The notes below the pieces were generated by a model, which saw only the letters and a list, made by a program, of their open reading frames with translations, had not been told where the DNA came from and ran no database searches. Of a DNA stretch of 64,000 nucleotides, positions 45,138-55,399 are shown piece by piece; position 1 is the first letter of the stretch; each line of letters begins with the position of its first letter. The stretch is taken from NCBI GenBank assembly GCA_007692455.1, contig RECC01000036.1:124001-188000 (forward strand). Direction: 5' to 3'. Both the position numbers and the translations under genes were made by a program. This DNA comes from Alkalibacterium sp. (GTDB lineage: Bacteria > Bacillota > Bacilli > Lactobacillales > Carnobacteriaceae_A).

Positions 45138-47447
45138 GTGACGGCAATACAATTAAACAGATGGAGCCTGCTTATTCTTTGTCTGGCTCTGCTAGTTAAA
45201 CTGGCTACCTGGGCGGATAAATCGCTTGCCTATCTATCCATGCTCTTAATCGCTGTGAGTACCATCCAAATTGTCAGCAAACAGGATGTTCAGCTTTTTC
45301 CTGAACTATCCGATGTTCCTTATGTAATTGAAGTCAAACAGACGTCTTGGAAAGTAGATGGAAACCAGTTAAGGTTTCAAGGCACGGTGCTTGAAGAGGA
45401 GCCGAAACGGAAAATAATCGTTAATTACACCATTGCATCACGGGATGAAAAGGAAGAACTTGAAAGTAAACCCTCCAGTATGATTGTCACGAACGGAAAG
45501 TTTAAGAAACCTTTTGAAGCAACTAATAAAAATCTATTTAATTATAAAGATTATTTAAATAAGCAAAACGTCAGACAGATTCTTCAGGCTGACTTCATTA
45601 CTGAGGTGAACAGTCTTCCAAAAGTCTATCATAGAACCTACTTTTTTGATTCCGTAAGAATGAAAGCATTGAAATACTGTGATGCGGTATTTAATCCTAT
45701 TACTAGTTTATATATTCGCGCACTTCTGTTTGCGGACAGGAGTGCGCTGTCAGAGGAAGTTATCCAGGCTTTCAGAAATCTGGGGCTTATGCATCTTTTA
45801 AGTATCTCTGGCTTACATATCTCTTTACTTTTAAGTGGGTTAAATAAAGCAGCACTCAAGTTGAGAGTGACGCGTGAAAACAGTATATTAATTCAGATTG
45901 TTTTTTTAGCTTTCTACGCTGTTTTTACAGGTTTGGGTGTCAGTGTCTACCGGGCATCTGTACAGCATGGAGTAAAAAGTGTCTATGCAATAAAGGAAAG
46001 ATTTATTCACACCCTTGACTGCTGGAGTATTGCGCTACTAAGTCTGCTTTTTATAAGTCCCGTAGTCATTTTTTCAGTGGGTTTTCAGCTTAGTTTTCTG
46101 CTGAGCTTCTTGATTATTATGCTTTCGGGTCAGCCTTTCTTTAATTCATTAAAGCAAGTTCAGCAATATGCAGTTTTAAATGTGCTGCTATTTATTACTT
46201 CTATTCCAGTTTTAAGTTTCCATTTCTTTGAATTTTCGTTAGGAGCCCTGCTGTTTAACAGTATTTATATACCTTTCATCTCGTTAATACTGTTACCCGG
46301 CTTAATCATGTTATTTATCCTCTCGCCATTCATTTTAAATACGGCAATATTTCAAATGTTCGATCAGTTGATCGGAGAACTAATCAGGATGATGGAAAAT
46401 GTCACCTATTCGATTGAAAGTACAGCATCCTTAGTTTTTGTATCTGGTCGTCTGAATACAACGGTAATGATAATCTGGGGGATAGTTTTGGTCCTGCTAC
46501 TGCTTAATCTGGAAAAACGGTTTAGCCGAAGAACTATCTGCATATACATAGTTCTGTTTTGTCTGCTTGCTTTTTCGAATAGAATTACACCCTTTGGAGA
46601 AATTGTCATTATTGATGTCGGACAAGGCGATGCTATTTTAATTAAAGAACCCTTCAGCAGGGATGTGACCTTAATAGATACTGGTGGTCTGGTTTCCTGG
46701 AGAGAGCTTGAAGAGTGGGAGCGGAAGGAGAATCAGTATTCTTTAGGCAGCCACATACTGGCGCCTTTCGTAAAAAGTATGGGAATTAAAAAGATTGACA
46801 CCGTACTTATAACGCATCTACACTATGATCACTATGGGGAACTGGCAAATATGGCTGAAATTATTCCAGTCGTCAACATTGCAGGAACTATTGAAACTCT
46901 AGGGGATTCTGCTTTTCACGAGCAGCTGAATCGAATGGATATGGAGGATACAGTGCTTCAGGTTATTGATCAGTCGACAGGATTCAGTTTGTCTAACAGG
47001 CTGGTAGGTCTCAAGGACAGTTTGAAGGATCAAGATAATATCAATAACCAGTCTATTGTACTGCTTGGGAAGTATGGTAAACTTGTATGGATGTTCACTG
47101 GAGATATAGAGTCGGAGCGAGAAGCACAGATTCAACGGGACTACCCCAACTTAAAGACAGATGTACTCAAGGTTGCCCACCATGGGAGTGCCAGTTCAAC
47201 TACAGCAGAGTTTGTTGAACATACCAAGCCTGACTATGCACTCATTTCAGCAGGACGAAATAACCGATACAATCACCCTCAAGACGAAGTACTGCTCAGA
47301 CTAAAAGAAAACTCTGTTGAAACCTTCCGGACAGATTATCATGGAAGTATTCACTATAAGTTTTCAGACTACAGACTTTTAGATGAATGGGTGAACATAT
47401 ACAGACAGAAATTCTGGACAAATTCTTCACGAGGAGATTATGAATGA
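45138..47447 (+). CDS. comEC: ComEC/Rec2 DNA uptake channel (start uncertain)
   Basis: The membrane channel for transforming DNA. From GTG 45138 there are 769 residues: an N-terminal membrane/OB region, the Competence domain with many membrane helices (LMHLLSISGLHISLL is its signature), and a C-terminal metallo-beta-lactamase-like domain (DVGQGDAILI, then THLHYDHYGE and VAHHGSASS). The frame stays open upstream to 45084. The 18 codons before the GTG encode KGKLVFPAILLLLYV, clearly a family N-terminal helix, yet there is no ATG, GTG or TTG there. Either a rare start (ATT 45093) is used or a one-base shift separates it from ATG 45080 overlapping the comEB stop. The rest of the gene is intact. 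Confidence 0.9.
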   Translation: MTAIQLNRWSLLILCLALLVKLATWADKSLAYLSMLLIAVSTIQIVSKQDVQLFPELSDVPYVIEVKQTSWKVDGNQLRFQGTVLEEEPKRKIIVNYTIASRDEKEELESKPSSMIVTNGKFKKPFEATNKNLFNYKDYLNKQNVRQILQADFITEVNSLPKVYHRTYFFDSVRMKALKYCDAVFNPITSLYIRALLFADRSALSEEVIQAFRNLGLMHLLSISGLHISLLLSGLNKAALKLRVTRENSILIQIVFLAFYAVFTGLGVSVYRASVQHGVKSVYAIKERFIHTLDCWSIALLSLLFISPVVIFSVGFQLSFLLSFLIIMLSGQPFFNSLKQVQQYAVLNVLLFITSIPVLSFHFFEFSLGALLFNSIYIPFISLILLPGLIMLFILSPFILNTAIFQMFDQLIGELIRMMENVTYSIESTASLVFVSGRLNTTVMIIWGIVLVLLLLNLEKRFSRRTICIYIVLFCLLAFSNRITPFGEIVIIDVGQGDAILIKEPFSRDVTLIDTGGLVSWRELEEWERKENQYSLGSHILAPFVKSMGIKKIDTVLITHLHYDHYGELANMAEIIPVVNIAGTIETLGDSAFHEQLNRMDMEDTVLQVIDQSTGFSLSNRLVGLKDSLKDQDNINNQSIVLLGKYGKLVWMFTGDIESEREAQIQRDYPNLKTDVLKVAHHGSASSTTAEFVEHTKPDYALISAGRNNRYNHPQDEVLLRLKENSVETFRTDYHGSIHYKFSDYRLLDEWVNIYRQKFWTNSSRGDYE

Positions 47448-48469
47448 AGACAGTAGATAAAACAGTCAAGGCAATCAAAAAAGAAGAGCTGAAACGATGC
47501 TACCTAATCTGGGGAACAGAAGAGTTGCTTCTTGAAAGGCTATTAGCTGCTTTTAACGAACGAATGAAACAAGACGACGAAGATCCAAATAATATCATTC
47601 ACTTTAATTTAAATGACACCCCGATTGATGATGTCATTCACGAAGCGGAAAGTTTCCCTTTTTTTGGACAGCAGAAACTACTTTTTGTGCATGACAGTTA
47701 TATTTTTAGCGGAAAAAAAGCACCGGCTGGAATAACACATAATATAGAGAAGCTGGAATCCTACGTTAGTAATCCTTCTGACTTTTCCATTCTGATTTTT
47801 ATTGCACCATATGAAAAGCTGGATAAACGCAAGAAAATTACCAAAACTATGATGAAGTCCGCAGAAACTATTGAAGCGAATCCTGCATCTGGACAAGAAA
47901 CCAAAAAATATATCCAGGATTTTTTTACTAATAAAGGATTTAAAATTGACAACGAATCGCTGGAACTGCTTCTTCGTCTGACTGATTATAATTTATCATT
48001 GGCAATGAGAGAAGCCGAAAAACTGACCACCTATCTATATGGAGAGAGCGTGATCACAGGTGAATCGGTTCAAAAACTGGTATCGAAATCTCTTGAACAG
48101 AACATTTTTGATTTGAACGAAAGACTGCTTAATAAAAATGTAAAAGAAGCAATTGAATTATATCAGGATCTGCTTACGCAAAAGGAGGATCCGATAAAAA
48201 TACTGGCCCTGATGATCAGTCAGTTCAGGCTACTGATTCAAGTTAAAATATTGAAAAGTAAAGGTTACCAGCAGTCAGATATTGCTTCTATACTGAAAGT
48301 GCATCCATATAGAGTGAAACTGGCTGGTCAGAAGGAAAAGCTATTCTCGCAGTCTGCCTTATCCCAGGCTCATCACTTACTGATAACAGCTGATTATGAA
48401 GTGAAAACAGGAAAAATAAATCCCGAACTGCAGGTAGAATTATTTATTTGGCAATTTGCAAATCTGTGA
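47444..48469 (+). CDS. holA: DNA polymerase III subunit delta
   Basis: The clamp-loader subunit that opens the beta clamp. A 341-residue AAA+-like protein lacking a functional P-loop, as usual for delta: it starts with CYLIWGTEELLLERLL, then SFPFFGQQKLLFVHD and the C-terminal collar domain (QEDPIKILALMISQFRLL-like region, LKVHPYRVKLAGQKEKLFS). Its ATG overlaps the comEC stop (ATGA), with GAGGAG upstream, so it is co-translated with comEC. The comEC-holA-rpsT order is widely conserved in Firmicutes and explains why comEC is retained even where competence is unproven. Confidence 0.94.
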   Translation: MKTVDKTVKAIKKEELKRCYLIWGTEELLLERLLAAFNERMKQDDEDPNNIIHFNLNDTPIDDVIHEAESFPFFGQQKLLFVHDSYIFSGKKAPAGITHNIEKLESYVSNPSDFSILIFIAPYEKLDKRKKITKTMMKSAETIEANPASGQETKKYIQDFFTNKGFKIDNESLELLLRLTDYNLSLAMREAEKLTTYLYGESVITGESVQKLVSKSLEQNIFDLNERLLNKNVKEAIELYQDLLTQKEDPIKILALMISQFRLLIQVKILKSKGYQQSDIASILKVHPYRVKLAGQKEKLFSQSALSQAHHLLITADYEVKTGKINPELQVELFIWQFANL

Positions 48470-48498
48470 CGTTATTTTTTTTGATATGAAAGTTTTCA

Positions 48499-48527
48499 TT
48501 GATAATAGATTCCAGATGTTGTAAAAT
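48499..48527 (+). promoter_or_regulatory. Promoter of rpsT
   Basis: TTGATA (48499-48504), a 17-base spacer and TAAAAT (48522-48527). The predicted leader is about 95 bases and contains a GTTGA/TCAAC hairpin followed by a Gly/Thr-free AT-rich stretch; autogenous control is possible but not shown. Confidence 0.75.
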
Positions 48528-48629
48528 GGGGAATGTTGAAGAAATCAACCGTTATGGTTATTATCGTAGGCGTTTTTATGACACCACAATTTAACCAGTA
48601 GATTAAAATGAAATAAGGAGTGTTTACCT

Positions 48630-48881
48630 ATGCCAAATATGATTCAAACAATCAAAAGACAGAGACAAGACGTTAAAAAGAGACAAAACAATCAAGGCCA
48701 AGTTACTTCAATGAGAACTGCCAAGAAAAACTTTTTAGCTGCTGTAAAAAATAATGATGACAATGCGCAGGAGTTATATGTTGAAGCTGTTAAAGCTATC
48801 GACAAAGCTGCTTCAAAAGGTCATATCCACGAAAACAAAGCTGCTAGAGACAAGTCTCGTTTAAGCAAAAAATTAGCATAA
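48630..48881 (+). CDS. rpsT: 30S ribosomal protein S20
   Basis: A small basic helical protein (83 residues) that binds 16S rRNA early in 30S assembly. The N-terminal [19 protein letters not shown], the [13 protein letters not shown] segment and the C-terminal [23 protein letters not shown] are standard S20. AAGGAG lies upstream at good spacing. It has its own promoter and terminator, standing alone after holA. Confidence 0.97.
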   Translation: MPNMIQTIKRQRQDVKKRQNNQGQVTSMRTAKKNFLAAVKNNDDNAQELYVEAVKAIDKAASKGHIHENKAARDKSRLSKKLA

Positions 48882-48889
48882 TTTCGATT

Positions 48890-48933
48890 AAAGTATTCTC
48901 TAAGACCCTACAGTCTATGAGGATACTTTTTTT
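48890..48933 (+). terminator. Terminator after rpsT
   Basis: AAAGTATTCTC / GAGGATACTTT stem with an inner stem in the loop and a run of seven Ts. Confidence 0.9.
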
Positions 48934-48970
48934 ATGATAAACTAAGTAAAACGGTAAAAGGAGAAAAGCA

Positions 48971-50962
48971 ATGGCTCAAGAGTCTTTTAATCTGAAATCA
49001 TTATACAAACCAAGTGGCGATCAGCCTGAAGCTATAAAAAAACTGGTTAAAGGGATTAATGAAGGGCAGAAAGAGCAGGTCCTTTTAGGAGCGACGGGAA
49101 CCGGTAAGACCTTTACTATGTCCAATGTCATACAGCAGGTAAATAAACCGACCCTGGTTATGGCACATAATAAAACACTTGCCGGTCAGCTCTATACTGA
49201 GTTCAAGGAATTCTTTCCGGATAACGCGGTTGAATACTTTGTCAGTTACTATGATTATTACCAGCCTGAAGCCTATGTTCCATCGACCGATACCTTTATA
49301 GAAAAAGATGCGAGCATTAATGATGAAATAGATAAGCTCAGGCACTCAGCTACCAGTTCTCTGCTCGAAAGAAGAGACGTCATCGTAGTGGCCTCAGTCT
49401 CCTGTATATACGGACTCGTCAATCCGGAAGACTATAGAGAACATGTCCTGTCTCTGCGAACAGGAATGGAAATTACCCGCGAGGCTCTTCTCAGACGACT
49501 GGTTGAGATGCAGTTTGAACGTAATGATATTGATTTCCAGCGTGGCCGATTCCGCGTTCGCGGTGACATTGTTGAGATATTCTTAGCCTCCCGTGAAAGC
49601 GAAGCGGTTCGGGTGGAGTTTTTTGGCGATGAAATAGACCGAATCAGAGAAGTGGATGTATTGACGGGCGAAGTCAAGGCGGATTTATCATTTGTTGCAG
49701 TCTTTCCGGCCACTCACTTTGTCTCAAACGATGAACAGACGCGCTCAGCGATTGATTCCATTCAGGCGGAATTGAAAATCAGACTCGAAGAACTTCACAG
49801 AGACAATAAACTGCTGGAGGCACAGCGGCTTGAGCAGCGTACGAATTATGATATCGAGATGCTGATGGAGATGGGTTACTGTTCAGGTATTGAGAACTAT
49901 TCACGCCACATGGATGGGAGAAAACCGGGAGAATCGCCGTATACCTTATTGGACTTCTTTCCCAAAGATTCCCTGTTCATCATTGATGAATCGCATATTA
50001 CCATGCCTCAGATAAGAGGAATGTACAACGGGGACCGTGCAAGAAAACAGCAGCTGATAGATCATGGTTTCCGCTTACCCAGTGCTCTGGACAACAGACC
50101 TCTCAGATTAGAGGAATTTGAGGAACGTGTTCCTCAAATTAATTATATATCAGCTACGCCGGCAGATTATGAAATGGACCGCTCGAGTCAGATTGTGGAG
50201 CAGATTATCCGTCCAACCGGATTGCTGGATCCGATTATTGAAGTGAGACCGATCAAAGGTCAGATTGATGATTTAATTGATGAAATAAACAAGCGAATCG
50301 AAAAAAATGAGCGTGTCTTTATCACCACGCTAACAAAGAAAATGTCGGAAGACCTGACGGACTATCTGAAGGAAATTGGCATCAAGGTGCAGTACTTGCA
50401 CAGTGATGTTAAGACGTTGGAACGAACACAGATTATCCGTGATTTGCGAGTCGGCAAATACGATGTACTTATTGGTATCAATCTGCTTAGAGAGGGACTG
50501 GATGTACCTGAAGTTTCGCTGGTAGCTATACTGGATGCAGACAAGGAAGGCTTCTTAAGAAGTGCCCGCTCCCTGATTCAGACCAGCGGTCGAGCCGCTC
50601 GAAATGAGCAGGGTCGTGTTATTATGTATGCGGACCGCATTACTGATTCGATGAAAAAAGCCATTGATGAAACAGAACGTAGACGTACTATTCAGAAGGA
50701 ATATAACGAAAAGCATGACATCACACCGACAACTATCAAAAAGGCTGTCCGAGACTTGATTAAAATTTCTTCGGTCGTTGAGGACGAAGAGAAGGAATTG
50801 TCAGAAGAGACAATCAAACAGTTGTCACGTGAAGAACGTAACGAACTGATTGAAACAATGGAGCTGGAGATGAAAGAAGCTGCGAAGAATCTGGAATTTG
50901 AAAAAGCAGCTGATTTAAGAGATGTCGTGATGGAGCTCAAGGCAAAATATTCCAAAAAATAG
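48971..50962 (+). CDS. uvrB: UvrABC excinuclease subunit B
   Basis: The damage-verifying helicase-like subunit of nucleotide excision repair. Walker A GATGTGKT is at 40-47. The beta-hairpin region [25 protein letters not shown], then [17 protein letters not shown] and the helicase motif [14 protein letters not shown] follow. The C-terminal UVR domain that binds UvrC is at about residues 627-662. At 663 residues it is complete. AAAAGGAGAAAAGC precedes the start. In many relatives uvrA follows directly; here it does not, and the pyrimidine operon comes next. Confidence 0.97.
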   Translation: MAQESFNLKSLYKPSGDQPEAIKKLVKGINEGQKEQVLLGATGTGKTFTMSNVIQQVNKPTLVMAHNKTLAGQLYTEFKEFFPDNAVEYFVSYYDYYQPEAYVPSTDTFIEKDASINDEIDKLRHSATSSLLERRDVIVVASVSCIYGLVNPEDYREHVLSLRTGMEITREALLRRLVEMQFERNDIDFQRGRFRVRGDIVEIFLASRESEAVRVEFFGDEIDRIREVDVLTGEVKADLSFVAVFPATHFVSNDEQTRSAIDSIQAELKIRLEELHRDNKLLEAQRLEQRTNYDIEMLMEMGYCSGIENYSRHMDGRKPGESPYTLLDFFPKDSLFIIDESHITMPQIRGMYNGDRARKQQLIDHGFRLPSALDNRPLRLEEFEERVPQINYISATPADYEMDRSSQIVEQIIRPTGLLDPIIEVRPIKGQIDDLIDEINKRIEKNERVFITTLTKKMSEDLTDYLKEIGIKVQYLHSDVKTLERTQIIRDLRVGKYDVLIGINLLREGLDVPEVSLVAILDADKEGFLRSARSLIQTSGRAARNEQGRVIMYADRITDSMKKAIDETERRRTIQKEYNEKHDITPTTIKKAVRDLIKISSVVEDEEKELSEETIKQLSREERNELIETMELEMKEAAKNLEFEKAADLRDVVMELKAKYSKK

Positions 50963-50972
50963 AATTATTACG

Positions 50973-51001
50973 TTGACTTTTCTTTTTGAAACCTTTAGAG
51001 T
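50973..51001 (+). promoter_or_regulatory. Promoter of the pyr operon
   Basis: TTGACT (50973-50978), a 17-base spacer and TAGAGT (50996-51001), just after uvrB. The predicted start is near 51008, leaving a long leader before pyrR. Confidence 0.75.
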
Positions 51002-51007
51002 TATTTT

Positions 51008-51190
51008 AGTTGAATAGTATTCCTTTAAAAGATAGTCCCGTGAGGCTAAGAAGGAGAAGCAGAATCTTTTGACGTACCTGTGAGTACGAACAGATTCGCT
51101 AATGGGTGGACTGTATCGTTTGCCTGTTTTGCCTAAATGTTATAATCGGCAGCACTCTTATCTTAGAAGGATAAGAGTGCTTTTTTTATG
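51008..51190 (+). ncRNA. PyrR-binding attenuator leader upstream of pyrR
   Basis: An anti-antiterminator hairpin with outer stem AAAAGAT (51027-51033) / ATCTTTT (51064-51070) holds the PyrR-type loop segment TCCCGTGAGGCTA. A terminator (AGCACTCTTAT / ATAAGAGTGCT, 51151-51181, then TTTTTTT) lies about 90 bases later. When UMP/UTP is high, PyrR binding to the first hairpin would permit the terminator. Assignment follows the known Firmicutes pyr mechanism and the adjacent pyrR gene. The whole gap from uvrB to pyrR (about 317 bases) is taken up by this promoter and leader. Confidence 0.9.
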
Positions 51191-51243
51191 GAATCTAATC
51201 AATAAACAAGCGGAAAATATCGGTTTCAGCTTAACGTAACTAG

Positions 51244-51822
<579 letters not shown>

Positions 51823-51839
51823 TAACTTATAAGTGAACT

Positions 51840-52040
51840 TTAAGAGTGTCCCGTGAGACACGAAAGGTCGCTGGAAATGACAGAAATAGATTGGAATGGG
51901 AAGATGAGTTAAGTGCGGAGCTGCTGAGCAGTTCAGTCAGCAGCAGAACACTCACTTTTACTTGGATTCAAACAATCTGTTTAATTTTGTCTTGCCCACC
52001 AGACCTTGTGCCTTAACGGTACCGGGTCTTTTTTTACAGT
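51840..52040 (+). ncRNA. Second PyrR-type attenuator, between pyrR and pyrB
   Basis: The 268-base gap repeats the logic of the first leader. A GTGTCCCGTGAGACAC hairpin (about 51846-51861) carries the same TCCCGTGAG core. A central region with a CTGCTG/CAGCAG hairpin follows. A terminator (AGACC...GCC / GGTACCGGGTCT, 52001-52028) ends in eight Ts. This lets PyrR control pyrB and the genes after it separately from pyrR. Confidence 0.87.
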
Positions 52041-52090
52041 CAATTAGGATAATGAGATAAATACTTTAGACATCACAAAGGAGAGGTCTT

Positions 52091-53011
52091 ATGACTTTAG
52101 TACAAGCGAAGAAATTGCATCATTTTGTGTCGTTGGAACAGTACGATAATCATGAAATTATGAATATGATCAAAACAGCGGTTGATTTTAAACGCCAGGG
52201 TCATTTCCCATCCTATGCCGATAAATATGCAATCAACTGTTTTTTTGAACAGAGTACCCGTACCCACAAAAGTTTCGAAATGGCAGAACGACGAATGGGC
52301 ATGCAAGTGCTCGATTTTCAACCGTCGATGAGCAGTGTGAAAAAAGGTGAGAGTTTGTACGATACTGTTCTAACGCTTCAAGCTATCGGAGTGGATCTTG
52401 TCGTCATACGACACAGCGAAGAAGCTTATTACACAAAACTAATTGACAGTGAGCATATAAACTGTTCGATTGTTAATGGAGGAGACGGAGCGGGTCAGCA
52501 TCCGAGTCAGTCTTTGCTGGATTTAATGACTATTTATGAAGAATACGGATCGTTTGAAAATCTTGAGATAGCGATAGCTGGTGACCTTACTCACTCCAGA
52601 GTAGCCAACAGCAATATGCAGATTCTCAAGCGCTTAGGAGCTACAATTTATTTTACCGGTCCTCAGGAATGGTACGATCCGTCCTTTGAAGAGTACGGGA
52701 CATATTCCTCGATTGATAAACTGATTGATAAAGTAGATGTCATGATGCTGTTGAGAGTTCAACACGAAAGACATACTGACTCTGATAATCGTTTTTCCAA
52801 AAACACCTATCTCCAAAAATATGGCATTACATTTGAACGTGAAGCCAGGATGAAACAGTCAGCCATTATTATGCATCCAGCGCCTGTTAACAGAGGAGTA
52901 GAAATAGAAGACAGTTTAGTGGAATGCGGGCGCTCCAGAATTGTTACACAAATGGAAAATGGTGTCTATGCTCGAATAGCTATTATTGATTCAGTCTTAA
53001 AGCACAGATAA
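52091..53011 (+). CDS. pyrB: Aspartate carbamoyltransferase catalytic subunit
   Basis: Second step of pyrimidine synthesis: carbamoyl phosphate plus aspartate gives carbamoyl-aspartate. The carbamoyl-phosphate motif STRTHKS is at 55-61. [36 protein letters not shown] and the aspartate-side [12 protein letters not shown] are all present in 306 residues. No regulatory pyrI is present, as in other Gram-positive bacteria, so control is at the attenuator. GGAGAGG precedes ATG 52091. No uracil permease (pyrP) gene lies between pyrR and pyrB. Confidence 0.97.
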   Translation: MTLVQAKKLHHFVSLEQYDNHEIMNMIKTAVDFKRQGHFPSYADKYAINCFFEQSTRTHKSFEMAERRMGMQVLDFQPSMSSVKKGESLYDTVLTLQAIGVDLVVIRHSEEAYYTKLIDSEHINCSIVNGGDGAGQHPSQSLLDLMTIYEEYGSFENLEIAIAGDLTHSRVANSNMQILKRLGATIYFTGPQEWYDPSFEEYGTYSSIDKLIDKVDVMMLLRVQHERHTDSDNRFSKNTYLQKYGITFEREARMKQSAIIMHPAPVNRGVEIEDSLVECGRSRIVTQMENGVYARIAIIDSVLKHR

Positions 53012-53027
53012 AGGGGAGAATTTAGAG

Positions 53028-54311
53028 ATGTCACTACTGATAAAAAATGCCTCAATTATAAACGAAAATCAGCAGACTCAAGTAACGGATATTTATATCG
53101 AAAAAAACATGATTAGTGAAGTGCAGCCAATAATAAAAAAGAACGCTGATAGAGTGATTGATGCAAGAGGAAGGCTGGTAACACCAGGTTTGATTGATGT
53201 TCATGTTCACCTGAGAGAACCAGGATATGAATACAAAGAAACAATAAAAACAGGAGCTGAGGCAGCGGCAAGAGGTGGTTTTACGACAATCTGTGCAATG
53301 CCAAACGTCAATCCCGAACCTGATACAGTCGAGAATCTGGAAAGAATTATGAAAATTATTTCAGAAGAGGCATGTATAAAAGTAAAGCAATACGTACCAA
53401 TTACTAAAGGGCTGACATCTGATGAACTGACCAATCAGAAAGCACTGCTGGAGGCAGGCGCGTTTGCCTTTACAAATGACGGAGTCGGCGTTCAGACTGC
53501 AGGAACAATGTACAAAGCAATGCAACAGGCCGCATTACTGGATTCAACGATTGTTGCGCACACTGAAGACGATTCGCTTCTATTCGAAGGCGGGGTAATG
53601 CACGAAGGTTCAAGAAATAAGGAGCTGAATTTACCGGGCATGCTTCAGCTGACCGAGTCTACTCAAATAGCAAGAGATGTGCTGCTGGCAGAAGATACAG
53701 GGGTACACTATCATGTGTGTCACGTATCTTCCAAAGAAAGCGTAAGAGTCATTAGAGATGCGAAAAAAGCCGGGATAAATGTCACAGCCGAAGTATCACC
53801 GCACCACTTGCTGCTGTGTGAGGATGATATTCCGGGGGATACGAGCCAGTACAAAATGAATCCTCCCCTCAGAGGCAGAGATGATCAGGAAGCTTTGCTT
53901 GAAGGCTTAATTGAGGGAACTATCGATATGATAGCCACGGATCATGCACCCCACAGTGACGCTGAAAAAAGTGGGTCGATGATAGATTCACCATTTGGAA
54001 TTGTTGGAAGCGAGACAGCCTTCTCGTTGTTATATACTCATTTGGTTGAGAGTGGGAAGTTAACCTTGAGTCAGTTAATCGACAGTCTGACGACTCATCC
54101 TGCAAGAATTTTTAGTTTTGCAGAAGGTAAACTTCAAGCTGGTTCTCCGGCAGATTTGGCTTGCTTTGATTTAGATAATGAAACGGAAATAAGAAAAGAG
54201 GATTTTCGCTCAAAATCGTCCAATACACCTTTTCTAGGATGGAAGGTGAAAGGGTCAACGGTTTTCACGATAGTGGATGGACAGCTAATTTATCAGGAGG
54301 AAAGCAAATGA
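53028..54311 (+). CDS. pyrC: Dihydroorotase (class I)
   Basis: Cyclises carbamoyl-aspartate to dihydroorotate in an amidohydrolase fold. The metal motif [10 protein letters not shown] has His59 and His61. Other metal ligands lie in the VAHTEDDSL and YHVCHVSS segments, and the catalytic aspartate is in IATDHAPHS. Its 427 residues match the Gram-positive type. It starts 17 bases after pyrB with AAGGGGAG, and its stop overlaps the carA start (ATGA). Confidence 0.97.
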   Translation: MSLLIKNASIINENQQTQVTDIYIEKNMISEVQPIIKKNADRVIDARGRLVTPGLIDVHVHLREPGYEYKETIKTGAEAAARGGFTTICAMPNVNPEPDTVENLERIMKIISEEACIKVKQYVPITKGLTSDELTNQKALLEAGAFAFTNDGVGVQTAGTMYKAMQQAALLDSTIVAHTEDDSLLFEGGVMHEGSRNKELNLPGMLQLTESTQIARDVLLAEDTGVHYHVCHVSSKESVRVIRDAKKAGINVTAEVSPHHLLLCEDDIPGDTSQYKMNPPLRGRDDQEALLEGLIEGTIDMIATDHAPHSDAEKSGSMIDSPFGIVGSETAFSLLYTHLVESGKLTLSQLIDSLTTHPARIFSFAEGKLQAGSPADLACFDLDNETEIRKEDFRSKSSNTPFLGWKVKGSTVFTIVDGQLIYQEESK

Positions 54312-55399
54312 GAAAGAGACTGCTAGTACTAGAAGATGGCACTGTATTTAAAGGCTACGGTTTCGGTTCGCCTAGAGAAACAATTGGAGAAGTTGTATTT
54401 AACACAGGTATGACAGGCTACCAGGAGTCTATAACTGACCAGTCTTACAACGGACAGTTACTGACTTTCACCTTTCCGCTCATCGGAAATGCAGGAATCA
54501 ATCGGGATGACTACGAATCGATTTTTCCTACAACAAGAGCGGTTATCGTTAAAGAATTTGCGAGAAGACCGTCTAACTGGAGAAGCCAAATGAATCTTGA
54601 CGAATTTCTTAAAGAAAAAGATATCCCTGGACTGACTGGGGTGGATACGAGAAGACTGACTAGAGTAATTAGGGAACATGGAGCAATGAAAGCTATTTTA
54701 ACTGATGATACACGATCGATTGAGGACATTACATATCAGTTGTCTCAAGCAAAGCTTCCTGTGAATCAGGTTGAACAAGTATCTACTACGCGTCCTTATG
54801 TCAGTCCTCAAAATGGACGGAAGGTCGTCGTAGTGGATTATGGTCTGAAGCACAGTATTTTGCATGAGCTGAATAAAAGGGAATGCCATGTGACCGTACT
54901 GCCTCATGACACAAAGGCTGAAACAATTCTGAATTTGAAACCCGATGGAGTCATGCTGACTAACGGTCCCGGGGACCCGAAGGACTTGCCTCAGGCGCAT
55001 GAAATGGTGAGAGAGCTTCAAAAGCACGTCCCTATTTTTGGAATTTGTCTGGGTCATCAACTGATTGCACTGGCAAATGGTGCAGAAACATACAAGATGA
55101 CATTCGGACACAGGGGCTTTAACCATCCAGTCAGAGAAATCGCCACCGGTAAAATCGATTTCACTTCACAAAACCACGGCTATGCTGTTTCAGATGAATC
55201 AGTGAATAAAGAAGAGCTAATGATAACGCATGTCGAAATTAATGATGGGACAGTTGAGGGGCTGAGACATCGGCACCATCCTGTCTTCAGTGTTCAGTAT
55301 CATCCTGATGCTGCGCCCGGCCCCCATGATGGAGCGGGACTGTTTGATCAATTTATAGAATTAATGGATGCCTGGAAGGTGGAAAACAAAGATGCCTAG
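54308..55399 (+). CDS. carA: Carbamoyl-phosphate synthase small subunit (glutamine amidotransferase)
   Basis: Hydrolyses glutamine and channels ammonia to CarB. A class I glutamine amidotransferase with nucleophile Cys247 in FGICLGHQ and the catalytic His in the PEAAPGPHD-like [15 protein letters not shown] segment. The N-terminal small-subunit domain has [10 protein letters not shown] and [21 protein letters not shown]. Start ATG 54308 (363 residues) follows AGGAGGAAAG; an upstream in-frame ATG at 54239 lies within pyrC. Its location inside the pyr cluster marks it as the pyrimidine-regulated enzyme (PyrAA). Confidence 0.97.
   Translation: MRKRLLVLEDGTVFKGYGFGSPRETIGEVVFNTGMTGYQESITDQSYNGQLLTFTFPLIGNAGINRDDYESIFPTTRAVIVKEFARRPSNWRSQMNLDEFLKEKDIPGLTGVDTRRLTRVIREHGAMKAILTDDTRSIEDITYQLSQAKLPVNQVEQVSTTRPYVSPQNGRKVVVVDYGLKHSILHELNKRECHVTVLPHDTKAETILNLKPDGVMLTNGPGDPKDLPQAHEMVRELQKHVPIFGICLGHQLIALANGAETYKMTFGHRGFNHPVREIATGKIDFTSQNHGYAVSDESVNKEELMITHVEINDGTVEGLRHRHHPVFSVQYHPDAAPGPHDGAGLFDQFIELMDAWKVENKDA

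Noticed and set aside
54698-55126. A 142-codon minus-strand ORF inside carA
   Set aside because: Antisense shadow of a well-conserved enzyme; Cys/His-rich composition typical of reverse frames.
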